Both the position numbers and the translations under genes were made by a program. 64,000 nucleotides of DNA from CAZFGK01 sp964518635. GTDB lineage: Bacteria > Zixibacteria > MSB-5A5 > GN15 > FEB-12. The notes below the pieces were generated by a model. That model was not told where the DNA came from and did no database searches. It was given only the letters and a program-made list of their open reading frames with translations. The stretch lies in contig CAZFGK010000004.1 of the NCBI GenBank assembly GCA_964518635.1, positions 62,001 through 126,000 on the forward strand. The letters run 5' to 3'. Positions 8,501 through 16,597 of this stretch are shown here, piece by piece (position 1 is the stretch's first letter; each line of letters opens with the position of its first letter).

Positions 8501-8998
8501 ATGATCAAGCAGTTCTCCCCTGACGAGCGCAAGAAGATGATCGACAGCTATGCTGCGGCTCACAGTCTGCTCATGGACGGACTGAGCACCCTTCCCAAGG
8601 AGATGTGGAAATACAAACCGACCCCAGAAAAATGGAGCGTGCATGAAATCATCGTGCACCTTGCCGATGCCGAGATAAGCTCTGCGATGCGACTGCGAAC
8701 CTTGCTTGCGATGCCCGGAACTCCGGTTCTCTCCTACGATCAGGATGCCTATGCGATCGCGATGAACTATCATGATCATTCGGTCGTAACTGCGTTGGAT
8801 CTGTTTCGCGTGTTACGCCAGAGTAACACAAGTCTCCTGCGCGCAGCCGATGATTCAGTCTTTTCCAATACGGTCATCCATCCCGATCATGGGGAAATGA
8901 ACCTTGATCATTGGCTGACCATTTACGAGCGACATACCCCCATGCATATCGAACAGATGCGACGAAATCTGGATCAGTGGAAACTGTCCAGAGCTTAA
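8501..8998 (+). CDS. DinB-like putative metal-dependent protein
   Basis: A 165-residue protein of the DinB/YfiT four-helix-bundle superfamily, whose members bind a divalent metal with three His and include thiol transferases and many uncharacterised proteins. Likely metal ligands are the His in EIIVHLADAE (near residue 52) and the HxxxH of YERHTPMHIEQM near residue 150. The segment TLPKEMWKYKPTPEKWSVHEI is typical of the family start. The ATG at 8501 follows GAGGAG; an in-frame ATG at 8426 would add a segment covering a 14-bp direct repeat (8459-8472 and 8474-8487) and is not preferred. The substrate is unknown. Confidence 0.8.
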   Translation: MIKQFSPDERKKMIDSYAAAHSLLMDGLSTLPKEMWKYKPTPEKWSVHEIIVHLADAEISSAMRLRTLLAMPGTPVLSYDQDAYAIAMNYHDHSVVTALDLFRVLRQSNTSLLRAADDSVFSNTVIHPDHGEMNLDHWLTIYERHTPMHIEQMRRNLDQWKLSRA

Positions 8999-9032
8999 CT
9001 GAAGAATGAGAAATGAGACGAGAGAGAGTCTA

Positions 9033-10232
9033 ATGAATCACCGATCCGGTCACTTGCGGCATAATTTTCGATTCCTGGTACTGTTATCTGTACTCGTAAC
9101 TCTGCCGTTCGTCTCGAACGCCCAGGACAAAAAATCAGGCACAATTGCTTCATCTCCGAGCTTGCCTGATCGTGCGGCTTGGTTGTATGAGACCCATGGC
9201 TGCCTTCCCCACCATGCTGCTCTTGCCGATGGTCGGCTTTATCTGGGGACCTGTGCGCGATCATTTCATTGCATCGATGCAAAAACCGGTAAGGGGCTTT
9301 GGACCTATACCATACCCGATTCGACTTTCTCCGCAGTTCATGGCAACCCCGCGATCTCTGACAGTCTGATCTTCTTCGGGACCGATTTCGGTTGGGAGAA
9401 TCCAAAGGTCGGAAGCTTGTATGCGCTCAACCGCATGGACGGACAACTAAAATGGAAGTCCGATCTGGGAGCCGGGATTGCAAGCGATCTCGCCCAGTCG
9501 AAGTCGATGATCTTTGCGATTACGCTGTATGACCGACTGGTTGCCATTTCAAAACTGACCGGGAAAGTCCAATGGGAGAAACAGACAGAGTGGTTCTATA
9601 CGCCGGTCACGCGTACCCCGAATATCTCCTCCCCACTTCTCATTGACACGGTGCTCTATTTCCCGGGACGAGACAGCACCCTGTATGCTCTTCGTGTGCG
9701 TGACGGAAAAGAAATCTGGAAACGAAAATTCCCGATCGAGATTCTGATGCGTCTGGCACAAGTCGGCGAGGATATTCTGGTTGGTGGACTCGACAGTGTG
9801 CTGACTTTGGTCAATCGTCATGATGGTAAGATCAGCTCCACACGAAAATTAGATGCGAGACCGATAAAACTCCCACTCGTCACTGACAGCGCGATATTTA
9901 TCTATGCCGGAGATAAAGGAAATGAACCGCGCACACTCAGAGCATTCACCAGAGATTTGAGTGCGGAACTCTGGCAAGCGAAAACCACCGATCAGGAAGA
10001 ATCCCCTTACTTTTGCTCGAATCGACTGACTCGTTTGAACGGCGCGATTCTGGCAGGGACCTATGACGGTTTGATTCTGGCATTCGATGAACGAACCGGG
10101 GAGTTTATCTGGGATTTGTCGCTCACCGGACCGATTACGCTGGTTCAGGCGATTGATAGTATGGTCTTAGGTGGAAATCTCTCGGGGCAAGTGGCACTGC
10201 TTAGACCCAAGAAGGGACTCAAGTCGCAATAG
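9033..10232 (+). CDS. Secreted PQQ-binding-like beta-propeller protein
   Basis: A 399-residue exported protein with a signal peptide (hydrophobic FLVLLSVLVTLPFV, cleavage near SNAQ). The mature part has repeated tryptophan-docking blades of the form LYALNRMDGQLKW, LVAISKLTGKVQWE, LYALRVRDGKEIWKR and ILAFDERTGEFIWD, as in PQQ dehydrogenases and the BamB assembly lipoprotein. There is no lipobox Cys and no recognisable PQQ catalytic residue, so a scaffold or ligand-binding role in the periplasm is more likely than dehydrogenase activity. The ATG at 9033 gives the better signal peptide; an upstream ATG at 9006 is in frame. Confidence 0.75.
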   Translation: MNHRSGHLRHNFRFLVLLSVLVTLPFVSNAQDKKSGTIASSPSLPDRAAWLYETHGCLPHHAALADGRLYLGTCARSFHCIDAKTGKGLWTYTIPDSTFSAVHGNPAISDSLIFFGTDFGWENPKVGSLYALNRMDGQLKWKSDLGAGIASDLAQSKSMIFAITLYDRLVAISKLTGKVQWEKQTEWFYTPVTRTPNISSPLLIDTVLYFPGRDSTLYALRVRDGKEIWKRKFPIEILMRLAQVGEDILVGGLDSVLTLVNRHDGKISSTRKLDARPIKLPLVTDSAIFIYAGDKGNEPRTLRAFTRDLSAELWQAKTTDQEESPYFCSNRLTRLNGAILAGTYDGLILAFDERTGEFIWDLSLTGPITLVQAIDSMVLGGNLSGQVALLRPKKGLKSQ

Positions 10233-10265
10233 GCAACTGCAACCAACCTTGACCTATAAGTTTGA

Positions 10266-10300
10266 AAGAGCGGTGAATTGACTCACCGCTCTTCATTTTG
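10266..10300. terminator. Bidirectional terminator between convergent genes
   Basis: A perfect 11-bp stem (AAGAGCGGTGA, 10266-10276, with TCACCGCTCTT, 10283-10293) has a six-base loop and a T-rich tail. It separates the propeller gene from the minus-strand dockerin-like gene. Confidence 0.85.
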
Positions 10301-10313
10301 AATTAATTTCTTG

Positions 10314-11207
10314 TTAGGGGAGTAATGGACAACCCGGCAACGGATCGAATGTAATAAACAGATGATCCACGAGTCTGGTAAGATCGGCGATATCTATTGA
10401 CCCGGTTCCATCTGCATCAACATTTGCTTCACGCTGACAGCACAACATTCCAAAACTGATGAAGAGTCTATCAACAAGAACAGTCAGGTCGGCGATGTCG
10501 ACACTTCCATTGACATCACAGTCAATATTGCCGGTCGTTCCCTGACAACAACTCGGCGGCGGGGGTTCACAAAGAAGAGGCACGTTATTGAGGGACAAAC
10601 GATGATGAAGGTTGGGAATTGCGGCGATTGTCAAACAGAGGTTGAAATTCCAGTCAGGTATCGTGTCGTTCGTACCGTTCCCCAGCCATTGCCAGTTCGG
10701 ATTCTGCGGAACATTGAGGGCTTCAATGCAAATGTGCCGACTTGAATCATTCAATCGTGAAATGAAACTAACTGTCCATGCAATCGTGTCGAAGCCAGAA
10801 TACAGACCAGGATTTGAAGTGGAGCTGTTCTCTCCGAAAAAGATAATCGTATCATCCAGTAGGCCGTCTGCACTCAAGTAGGTAATACTGCAATTGGGGG
10901 ATTGAAGTTTGCCCAGATACGCTTTCCCCGGGGTGGATGGATTCAGAACCGTATCAGCGGTGACCGGGCCAAAATTGGCACCATCCGGAGAGTAGATTCG
11001 AATCGCATTTGTATAATTAAACCAGGAGTTCGCAGGCGTGCCTACATTCCGTACCCTTAACCGAACGGTATGTATGCTTCCCGCCAGTAAGCTATCACAG
11101 TTGTTATAAAGATTGCTGATCGACTCAATGGTAACTTCTTGTTGTGCTGTTACAGACGAGACAAAGAATCCCAAGGACAAGAGGAAAAGACTGATGATTA
11201 CTTTCAT
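10314..11207 (-). CDS. Secreted protein with C-terminal dockerin-like calcium module (A)
   Basis: The 297-residue product has a signal peptide (MKVIISLFLLSLGFFVSSVTAQ). A beta-rich body of about 200 residues contains TVRLRVRNVG and SPDGANFGPV segments reminiscent of immunoglobulin-like or cohesin-type sandwiches. After a Pro/Cys linker come two EF-hand-like repeats, each of the form DxDxNGSVDIADLTxLVDxLFxxF. Dockerins bind Ca2+ through such paired loops and normally dock onto cohesins; no cohesin is recognisable in the window. It is a tandem paralogue of the next gene. The ribosome binding site GGAGGG and a TATAAT box lie upstream. The ligand is unknown. Confidence 0.7.
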   Translation of the reverse strand: MKVIISLFLLSLGFFVSSVTAQQEVTIESISNLYNNCDSLLAGSIHTVRLRVRNVGTPANSWFNYTNAIRIYSPDGANFGPVTADTVLNPSTPGKAYLGKLQSPNCSITYLSADGLLDDTIIFFGENSSTSNPGLYSGFDTIAWTVSFISRLNDSSRHICIEALNVPQNPNWQWLGNGTNDTIPDWNFNLCLTIAAIPNLHHRLSLNNVPLLCEPPPPSCCQGTTGNIDCDVNGSVDIADLTVLVDRLFISFGMLCCQREANVDADGTGSIDIADLTRLVDHLFITFDPLPGCPLLP

Positions 11208-11232
11208 TCAACTACCCTCCGATAGGTAGTAG

Positions 11233-11238
11233 ATTATA
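11233..11238 (-). promoter_or_regulatory. TATAAT box upstream of the dockerin-like gene A
   Basis: A perfect minus-strand TATAAT lies 26 bp before the start codon. No good -35 element is seen at the expected distance. Confidence 0.45.
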
Positions 11239-11277
11239 GTAAAATTCTTCACCCAGCGCCAGATGCATAAGAGAGTT

Positions 11278-12102
11278 CTAGCTACACGCCGCCAGCGGAG
11301 AGAAAGAAACAAACAAGTGATCAACCAGCCGTGTCAGGTCGCCGACATCGACACTGCCATTCGGGTCGCCGTCCACATTCCCTTCGCCGGGGAGGCAAAG
11401 CGGAGCAAATGATCCGAAGAGATGATCGACCAGCACCGTCAGATCAGCAATATCGACCGCATCCAGTTGATCACAATCGACATTACCTGTTGTCCCGAAA
11501 CAATTTCGGGAGAGAATCCGAAAACACTTTGCACCGCTCCACGAAGGTCTCACGTCAAGAGCTGAAGGGCATGGTGATGCCCACAACCAAGTCCCACCGG
11601 GGGGTGTATAGGCCGAGTCGATGCAAATGAATTTGCCAGCATCCTGCAACCGAGACCTGAATTGAATGGAAAATGCGATGTCATTGAATCCAGGTGGAAG
11701 CCCGCTGGCACAGTTGAAAGACACTCCTCCAAACTGGATCAAATCCTGTGAGAAGCCATCACAGCCGACACAATTCGCAACCACAAGTGAGAAATTGGTC
11801 GGCGGGAAACTCCCGACCCCCTGTGTCAGCAAAGTGAGATCAAGCCACTGCGGATTGTTCGGAGAGTAGAGCTTGAATCCATTGTTGATATTGTAGCGGA
11901 CTCCCGCCGGACCGCCGGAATTATTGATTCGTATGTTTAGCGTGTGAAGCTGCCCGGCAATGAGAGTGTCACCAATGCAGCCGTAGCAGGTCCCAAGAGA
12001 GACTGACTGCTGGGCATGGAGTGTTCCGAAAGAAATCGTTCCAGATATCAAGATGAAGAGAAGGGTGATGCTATGGTGAACGATTGTTTGTGTCGAGAGC
12101 AT
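11278..12102 (-). CDS. Secreted protein with C-terminal dockerin-like calcium module (B)
   Basis: A 274-residue paralogue of the downstream gene with the same plan. It has a signal peptide (hydrophobic SITLLFILISGTISFG, cleavage near LHAQQ), a beta-rich body containing a Cys-rich CYGCIGD motif and a second ANCVGCDG motif, then two EF-hand-like repeats (DCDQLDAVDIADLTVLVDHLF and a VDVGDLTRLVDHLF copy). The four Cys of the body could form disulfides or a metal site. A surface or extracellular role is likely but the function is not recognised. No strong ribosome binding site precedes the ATG. Confidence 0.7.
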   Translation of the reverse strand: MLSTQTIVHHSITLLFILISGTISFGTLHAQQSVSLGTCYGCIGDTLIAGQLHTLNIRINNSGGPAGVRYNINNGFKLYSPNNPQWLDLTLLTQGVGSFPPTNFSLVVANCVGCDGFSQDLIQFGGVSFNCASGLPPGFNDIAFSIQFRSRLQDAGKFICIDSAYTPPGGTWLWASPCPSALDVRPSWSGAKCFRILSRNCFGTTGNVDCDQLDAVDIADLTVLVDHLFGSFAPLCLPGEGNVDGDPNGSVDVGDLTRLVDHLFVSFSPLAACS

Positions 12103-12173
12103 TGTTCAATGAACGGTCACGAGCACAGAAAATACAAACAGGATTCTTCGAGATTCTTTTCTGACTTCAAGAC

Positions 12174-12205
12174 ACAAAAAAACACCCGGTCAAAATGACC
12201 GGGTG
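12174..12205 (-). terminator. Terminator of the gapA-pgk-tpiA-secG-tRNA operon
   Basis: A perfect 10-bp stem (CACCCGGTCA with TGACCGGGTG) with a three-base loop is followed on the minus strand by seven T residues. It lies 8 bp past the 3' end of tRNA-Leu. Confidence 0.9.
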
Positions 12206-12213
12206 ATGATCTA

Positions 12214-12295
12214 TGCGGGAGACGAGACTCGAACTCGTATGGATCGCTCCGCTACCCCCTCAAGATAGTGCGTCTACCAATTTCGCCACTCCCGC
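12214..12295 (-). tRNA. tRNA-Leu, anticodon GAG
   Basis: An 82-nt class II tRNA. The acceptor stem GCGGGAG/CTCCCGC, the D-arm with AATTGGTAGACGC, the anticodon arm CTATC-TTGAGGG-GGTAG, the variable arm GGA-GCGA-TCC and the T-arm ACGAG-TTCGAGT-CTCGT can all be read. The anticodon GAG decodes CUC and CUU. The CCA end is not encoded. It follows secG by 33 bp and precedes the operon terminator. In E. coli secG is likewise followed by a GAG-anticodon leucine tRNA (leuU). Confidence 0.95.
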
Positions 12296-12328
12296 GGCAA
12301 TGTGCTGAATACTTTCAGATAGTCTGAG

Positions 12329-12760
12329 TTAGTTTCCTCCGCCAGTCTGTGGCGTTGTCTGCGGTGTGCCAGACGGAAGTGCGGTTCCCTGCGATGCAGC
12401 CGCGCTGTCGCCGGCTCGCTGCGCATTGATCTGCTGTTGCTGCTGAACCTGCTGCGCCTGATCCTGCTGCGCTTGACGGGTAACCGTCGATGTAGTCGGG
12501 GCAGTAACTTGTTTCGCCGCGCTTGACGATAGATAGGCCAAAGCGCCGGAGTTCAGCATGAATACCACTGCCAAGACTGCGGTCGCACGAGTTAAAATCG
12601 AAGCCGCTGCACGCCCTCCAAAAACCTGACCGCCAATTCCCGCTCCGAAAGCGGAACCGGCAAGACCATCCCCTTTTGAGTTCTGCATCAGAACCACGCC
12701 CATGAGCGCGAGGCAGACGAGGACATGCAAAACCACCAAGACTCCAAACAATCCAGACAC
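12329..12760 (-). CDS. secG: Preprotein translocase subunit SecG
   Basis: SecG is the auxiliary membrane subunit of the SecYEG channel, assisting protein export. The 143-residue product has two membrane spans (about residues 1-24 and 54-77) around the conserved loop LMQNSKGDGLAGSAFG, the family hallmark. The C-terminal 60 residues are a Gln/Ala/Thr-rich tail longer than in E. coli SecG. The start is taken as GTG at 12760, because AAGGAG lies 6 bases before it; an in-frame ATG at 12796 would add 12 residues without a comparable site. It follows tpiA in the glycolytic operon, a common bacterial order. Confidence 0.92.
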   Translation of the reverse strand: MSGLFGVLVVLHVLVCLALMGVVLMQNSKGDGLAGSAFGAGIGGQVFGGRAAASILTRATAVLAVVFMLNSGALAYLSSSAAKQVTAPTTSTVTRQAQQDQAQQVQQQQQINAQRAGDSAAASQGTALPSGTPQTTPQTGGGN

Positions 12761-12819
12761 TTGTAACTCCTTACACTTATAAACAGCAACCTGCAAGCAG
12801 GTCGGACATTACAATCGAA

Positions 12820-13566
12820 TCACGAACCAGCAGCGATAATCGCTGCAAAATCTGTCGGCTTGAGCGAAGCCCCGCCAACAAGAACCCCATCGACGTGTGG
12901 CGCACTCAGCAAAGAGGCAGCATTCGAGGCAGTCACTGAACCACCATACAGAATCGAGAGCTTGAGCCCTCTCGCTCCAAGCCAGGAGGAAATCCAGGAA
13001 TGGGCCTCCGAAGCAATCTCCGGCGTAGCGACCTTTCCGGTCCCGATCGCCCAGACCGGCTCGTAGGCGACGATAATACTACCGAGTGTCCCTTTTGGCA
13101 ATTGGCTCAATTGGGCAAAAGAGCCATTCAGCTGGGTCTCGAGACGATTCCGGGTCTCTCCCGTCTCCCGCTCGGGTAACAGCTCTCCGATGCAGAGAAT
13201 CGGCGTCAGCCCTGATTGGAGTGCCCTGCAGACCTTTCTCCCAACCAAGTCATCAGTCTCCGTATGGAATTGCCTCCGTTCGGAGTGCCCGACGAGGACG
13301 TGCGAGCAGCCGACTGACAGCAGCATTTCTGCCGAGCAATCGCCGGTAAACGCCCCCCGTTCTTCAGGGGAAATATCCTGCGCCCCAAGTTGATAGACAG
13401 TCCCGGCTAATCTGGGAGCAACCTCCATCAGGAGCGGAGCTGGAGGAAAGAGAATGACTTGTGCGGCAGGGTGCGTACCTGTTGAAGTTATCAACTGTGA
13501 GACCAGGGAGCCCGCTTGCTCGCGGGTCCCGTTCATCTTCCAGTTTCCGGCGATGATCTTGGCCAT
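12820..13566 (-). CDS. tpiA: Triosephosphate isomerase
   Basis: Interconverts dihydroxyacetone phosphate and glyceraldehyde 3-phosphate in the cytosol. The 248-residue length is standard. The catalytic residues are visible: Lys10 in GNWKMNG, His94 in VLVGHSERR and Glu169 in VAYEPVWAIGTGK, plus the phosphate-binding LYGGSVTASN and VGGASL loops. It lies 3 bp after pgk and 59 bp before secG, so it is very likely translated from the gapA-pgk-tpiA-secG transcript. Confidence 0.97.
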   Translation of the reverse strand: MAKIIAGNWKMNGTREQAGSLVSQLITSTGTHPAAQVILFPPAPLLMEVAPRLAGTVYQLGAQDISPEERGAFTGDCSAEMLLSVGCSHVLVGHSERRQFHTETDDLVGRKVCRALQSGLTPILCIGELLPERETGETRNRLETQLNGSFAQLSQLPKGTLGSIIVAYEPVWAIGTGKVATPEIASEAHSWISSWLGARGLKLSILYGGSVTASNAASLLSAPHVDGVLVGGASLKPTDFAAIIAAGS

Positions 13567-13569
13567 CGG

Positions 13570-14769
13570 CTACTTTTTCTCCGTAAGTGCCGCCACGCCG
13601 GGGAGGACTTTCCCTTCCAGAAACTCCAGTGATGCCCCGCCGCCGGTTGAAACATGGGTCAGTTTGTCATCCAACCCTGCTTCGGCGACCGCCGCTGCCG
13701 AATCTCCACCACCAACGATGGTCACTGCCCCTTCGGAGGTGAGCGCGGCCATCAGGTGGGCAATCGCGAATGTCCCTTTGGCGAACGGCTGATATTCAAA
13801 TACTCCCATTGGCCCGTTCCAGATGATGGTCTTGCACTTTTTCAACTCATGAGAAAAAAGCGCAATAGAATCTGGACCGATATCGAGCCCCTTCATTCCA
13901 TCCGGAATCTTGTCAATCGGGACGATTCGTGTGGAGGCGTTTGCAGAAATCTCAGAGGCAATGACGGCATCGGTCGGAAAGAAGAGCTTCACTTTTGAAG
14001 ACTTGATCTTTTCCATCAGCTCCTTCGCCATGCCGACGCGATCCTCTTCGACCAGGGAATCACCAACGGCGTACCCCATTGCCTTGGCAAAGGTGAAGAC
14101 CATGCCACCACCGATGAAGAGCATATCAACTTTCGAGAGGAGTGATTCGATGACATCAATCTTGCCGGAGATTTTTGAGCCGCCAAGAATCGCCGCGAGT
14201 GGTCGCTTCGGATGATCAAGTGCCTGACCAAGATATTTCAATTCTTTTTCAATCAAATATCCTGCGACACTGGTCTGAAAATATTTCGTGACCCCTTCGG
14301 TGGAGGCATGCGCCCGATGGGCTGTCCCGAAGGCGTCATTCACATAGCAATCGGCAAGTGAGGCAAGCTCTTTGGCAAATGCCGGATCATTTGCTTCCTC
14401 ACCGGCATGGAAACGCAGATTCTCCAGTACCAGTGCCTGCCCGGGCTGCAGTTGATCAACGGCGGTGCGGGCAGTATCCCCGATACTATCAGACGAGAAT
14501 GCAACCGATTGTCCGAGCAATTGCTCCAGACGATGCGCCGTCGGAGCCAGCGACATACTCGGTACGACTTTGTTCTTGGGACGACCGAGATGAGAACAGA
14601 GAATCGCCTTCCCCCCCTCTTTCAGAATTTTTCTGATCGTCGGGACCGCCTCACGAATACGGCGGTCATCGGTGATATGCAGCTGATCATCCAGCGGGAC
14701 ATTGAAATCGACACGGACAAGCACACGCTTTCCGGCGAAGGAAAGTTCGTCAACAGTAAGTTTTGACAT
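13570..14769 (-). CDS. pgk: Phosphoglycerate kinase
   Basis: Transfers phosphate from 1,3-bisphosphoglycerate to ADP in glycolysis. The 399-residue product has the substrate-binding VLVRVDFNVPLDD near residue 20, the basic-patch motif CSHLGRPK, the hinge and GGSKISGKI regions, and the nucleotide-binding TIVGGGDSAAAV near the end. ATG at 14769 is chosen because GAGGA lies just upstream and the protein then begins MSKLTVDEL as usual. An upstream in-frame start at 14823 would lie inside gapA. It is 8 bp downstream of gapA. Confidence 0.97.
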   Translation of the reverse strand: MSKLTVDELSFAGKRVLVRVDFNVPLDDQLHITDDRRIREAVPTIRKILKEGGKAILCSHLGRPKNKVVPSMSLAPTAHRLEQLLGQSVAFSSDSIGDTARTAVDQLQPGQALVLENLRFHAGEEANDPAFAKELASLADCYVNDAFGTAHRAHASTEGVTKYFQTSVAGYLIEKELKYLGQALDHPKRPLAAILGGSKISGKIDVIESLLSKVDMLFIGGGMVFTFAKAMGYAVGDSLVEEDRVGMAKELMEKIKSSKVKLFFPTDAVIASEISANASTRIVPIDKIPDGMKGLDIGPDSIALFSHELKKCKTIIWNGPMGVFEYQPFAKGTFAIAHLMAALTSEGAVTIVGGGDSAAAVAEAGLDDKLTHVSTGGGASLEFLEGKVLPGVAALTEKK

Positions 14770-14777
14770 GGCGTCCT

Positions 14778-15761
14778 CTACATTATCGCCAGCATGTCGA
14801 CCATGCGGCAGGAAAAGGCCCATTCATTGTCGTACCAGCCGAAGACTTTCGCCATGTTGCCGGAGACCGCAGTCATCGCCGAATCAAAGACGCAACCATG
14901 CGGGTTACCAATAACATCCGTCGAGACAATCGGATCTTCACAATATTCGAGTGTCTTCCCCAGTGGCATCGTTGCAGCAGCGGCCTTCATCGCGGCATTC
15001 AGTTCAGCGGCGGTAGTATCTTTGCCGAGGAGCACCGCAAGATCGACCAGAGATGCATTCGGAGTCGGGACACGGATCGCGATTCCGTCCATCTTCCCTT
15101 TCAGGGCGGGTATTACTTCAGCAATTGCTTTTGCTGCACCAGTTGAAGTCGGAATCATCGACAACGCCGCAGCGCGAGCGCGACGAAGATCTTTATGCGG
15201 CGCATCCTGCAGACGTTGATCAGCAGTGTAGGAGTGAATGGTGGTCATGAATCCTTTGGTGATACCAAATGAATCGATGAGAACCTTTGACATCGGTGCC
15301 AGACAATTCGTCGTGCAGGAGCCGATGGAGATGACATGATGTTTGCTGGAATCATACTGTTCATGATTCACGCCGAGAATGAAAGTCCCGTCATGCCCTT
15401 TTGCCGGCGCAGAGATAAGCACTTTGCTTGCGCCTGCTTTGATATGAGCGGAGGCATCCTCTTTAGTAGTGAATTTCCCGGTGCATTCAAGAACGATATC
15501 GACTCCCATCGATTTCCACGGCAATTTTGATGGATCCTTCTCCGCAGAGACGGGTGTGACTTTGCCGTCGATGATGATATTCGTGCCATCTACTTTGACT
15601 TCGCCGGGGAATCGTCCGTGCACGGAGTCATATTTCAGAAGATGACCGAGAGTAGCGGCATCGGTGATGTCGTTGATGGCGACAATATTCACTTTTGTGC
15701 CGCGAGATGCTTTGTGAACCAGACGACCAATTCGTCCGTAACCGTTTATCGCAACATTCAT
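14778..15761 (-). CDS. gapA: Glyceraldehyde-3-phosphate dehydrogenase, NAD-type
   Basis: Oxidises and phosphorylates glyceraldehyde 3-phosphate. The 327-residue product has the Rossmann start MNVAINGYGRIGR, an Asp in AINDITD typical of NAD-preferring forms, and the catalytic Cys149 in SIGSCTTNCLAP with the paired His in TIHSYTADQ. The C-terminal WYDNEWAFSCR is conserved. ATG at 15761 follows a GGAG site. It is the first glycolytic gene of the operon and begins 27 bp after the outer membrane protein gene, so it may also be read from further upstream. Confidence 0.97.
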   Translation of the reverse strand: MNVAINGYGRIGRLVHKASRGTKVNIVAINDITDAATLGHLLKYDSVHGRFPGEVKVDGTNIIIDGKVTPVSAEKDPSKLPWKSMGVDIVLECTGKFTTKEDASAHIKAGASKVLISAPAKGHDGTFILGVNHEQYDSSKHHVISIGSCTTNCLAPMSKVLIDSFGITKGFMTTIHSYTADQRLQDAPHKDLRRARAAALSMIPTSTGAAKAIAEVIPALKGKMDGIAIRVPTPNASLVDLAVLLGKDTTAAELNAAMKAAAATMPLGKTLEYCEDPIVSTDVIGNPHGCVFDSAMTAVSGNMAKVFGWYDNEWAFSCRMVDMLAIM

Positions 15762-15788
15762 ACTGTACTCCATTCCACTGCTCGACTT

Positions 15789-16535
15789 TCACTTTTTCAG
15801 AAGTGAGCCGAGCAGATATTTTCCTCCAACTGTTATCGTGAGCCCGTCGAAATCAGATTCGAAGAGCAGTGATTCGTACTGAAGATTCTGGAAACTACTG
15901 GCGAATTCTATCGCCACTGCTGGTGAGACGGCAAATTCCAGTCCACCACCAACCGTCCAGCCGACGGCGACTTCCGTCTGCGGTTGACCAAAAACATAGC
16001 TGTCGGCGAACTGGATCGAATGCGTACCGACCACGACCCCAAGCCCTGCCGAGAGTGAAGGACGCAACTTCCCGATTCCGTTGGGAAGGGGATAGAAGAG
16101 AGCACGGAGACGCATCGGATAGAGTGACAACGTGCCGATGGTCGTGACTCCGCTGTTAATGCCGGTATTGAAAGTAAGGTTAACATCCCCGCGGCTGAGT
16201 GCTGCGACAGAGATTTCAAGACCAAACGAATTGTTCAGGCGATGGACATAGAATCCTTCAATCAGCGCATTGGTGGCGGCGTAATCTGTTCGCAAGGTGA
16301 AGTCTGGATCATCAATTTCCGAACGTGGTGCGACACCCTGATGCGACCAGCCACCAAGCCGCAGACCAAACTGCATTTTTTCCTGAAAGAGAACACCAGA
16401 CGGCTTCGGCCCCGGAGCTCGATTCGGACGTCCCTGCGCAGCCGCCTGGGTTGTCAGTGAAAAGAGCAGGAAAAGGAGGGCAAGAGTCGAAATCCGGACT
16501 GGAAAGTAGAGGTTCTTCGTAGTTATGTATCGCAT
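15789..16535 (-). CDS. Outer membrane beta-barrel protein
   Basis: A 248-residue exported protein with a signal peptide ending near QAAAQG, a Pro/Arg-rich linker, then about 200 residues of alternating hydrophobic-polar strands with frequent aromatic ends, finishing in TITVGGKYLLGSLLKK. The size fits a small 8-10-stranded barrel of the OmpW/OmpA-barrel type (outer membrane protein beta-barrel domain). No specific function can be assigned. ATG at 16535 gives the best signal peptide; the ATG at 16601 overlaps the upstream gene. It lies between the protease-like gene and gapA. Confidence 0.7.
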   Translation of the reverse strand: MRYITTKNLYFPVRISTLALLFLLFSLTTQAAAQGRPNRAPGPKPSGVLFQEKMQFGLRLGGWSHQGVAPRSEIDDPDFTLRTDYAATNALIEGFYVHRLNNSFGLEISVAALSRGDVNLTFNTGINSGVTTIGTLSLYPMRLRALFYPLPNGIGKLRPSLSAGLGVVVGTHSIQFADSYVFGQPQTEVAVGWTVGGGLEFAVSPAVAIEFASSFQNLQYESLLFESDFDGLTITVGGKYLLGSLLKK

Positions 16536-16597
16536 AGCAGGAATTGCATGGTAGCGTGTAAAAAGGGGGGTCGCAACTGAGAATCGGAAGGGAAAAA

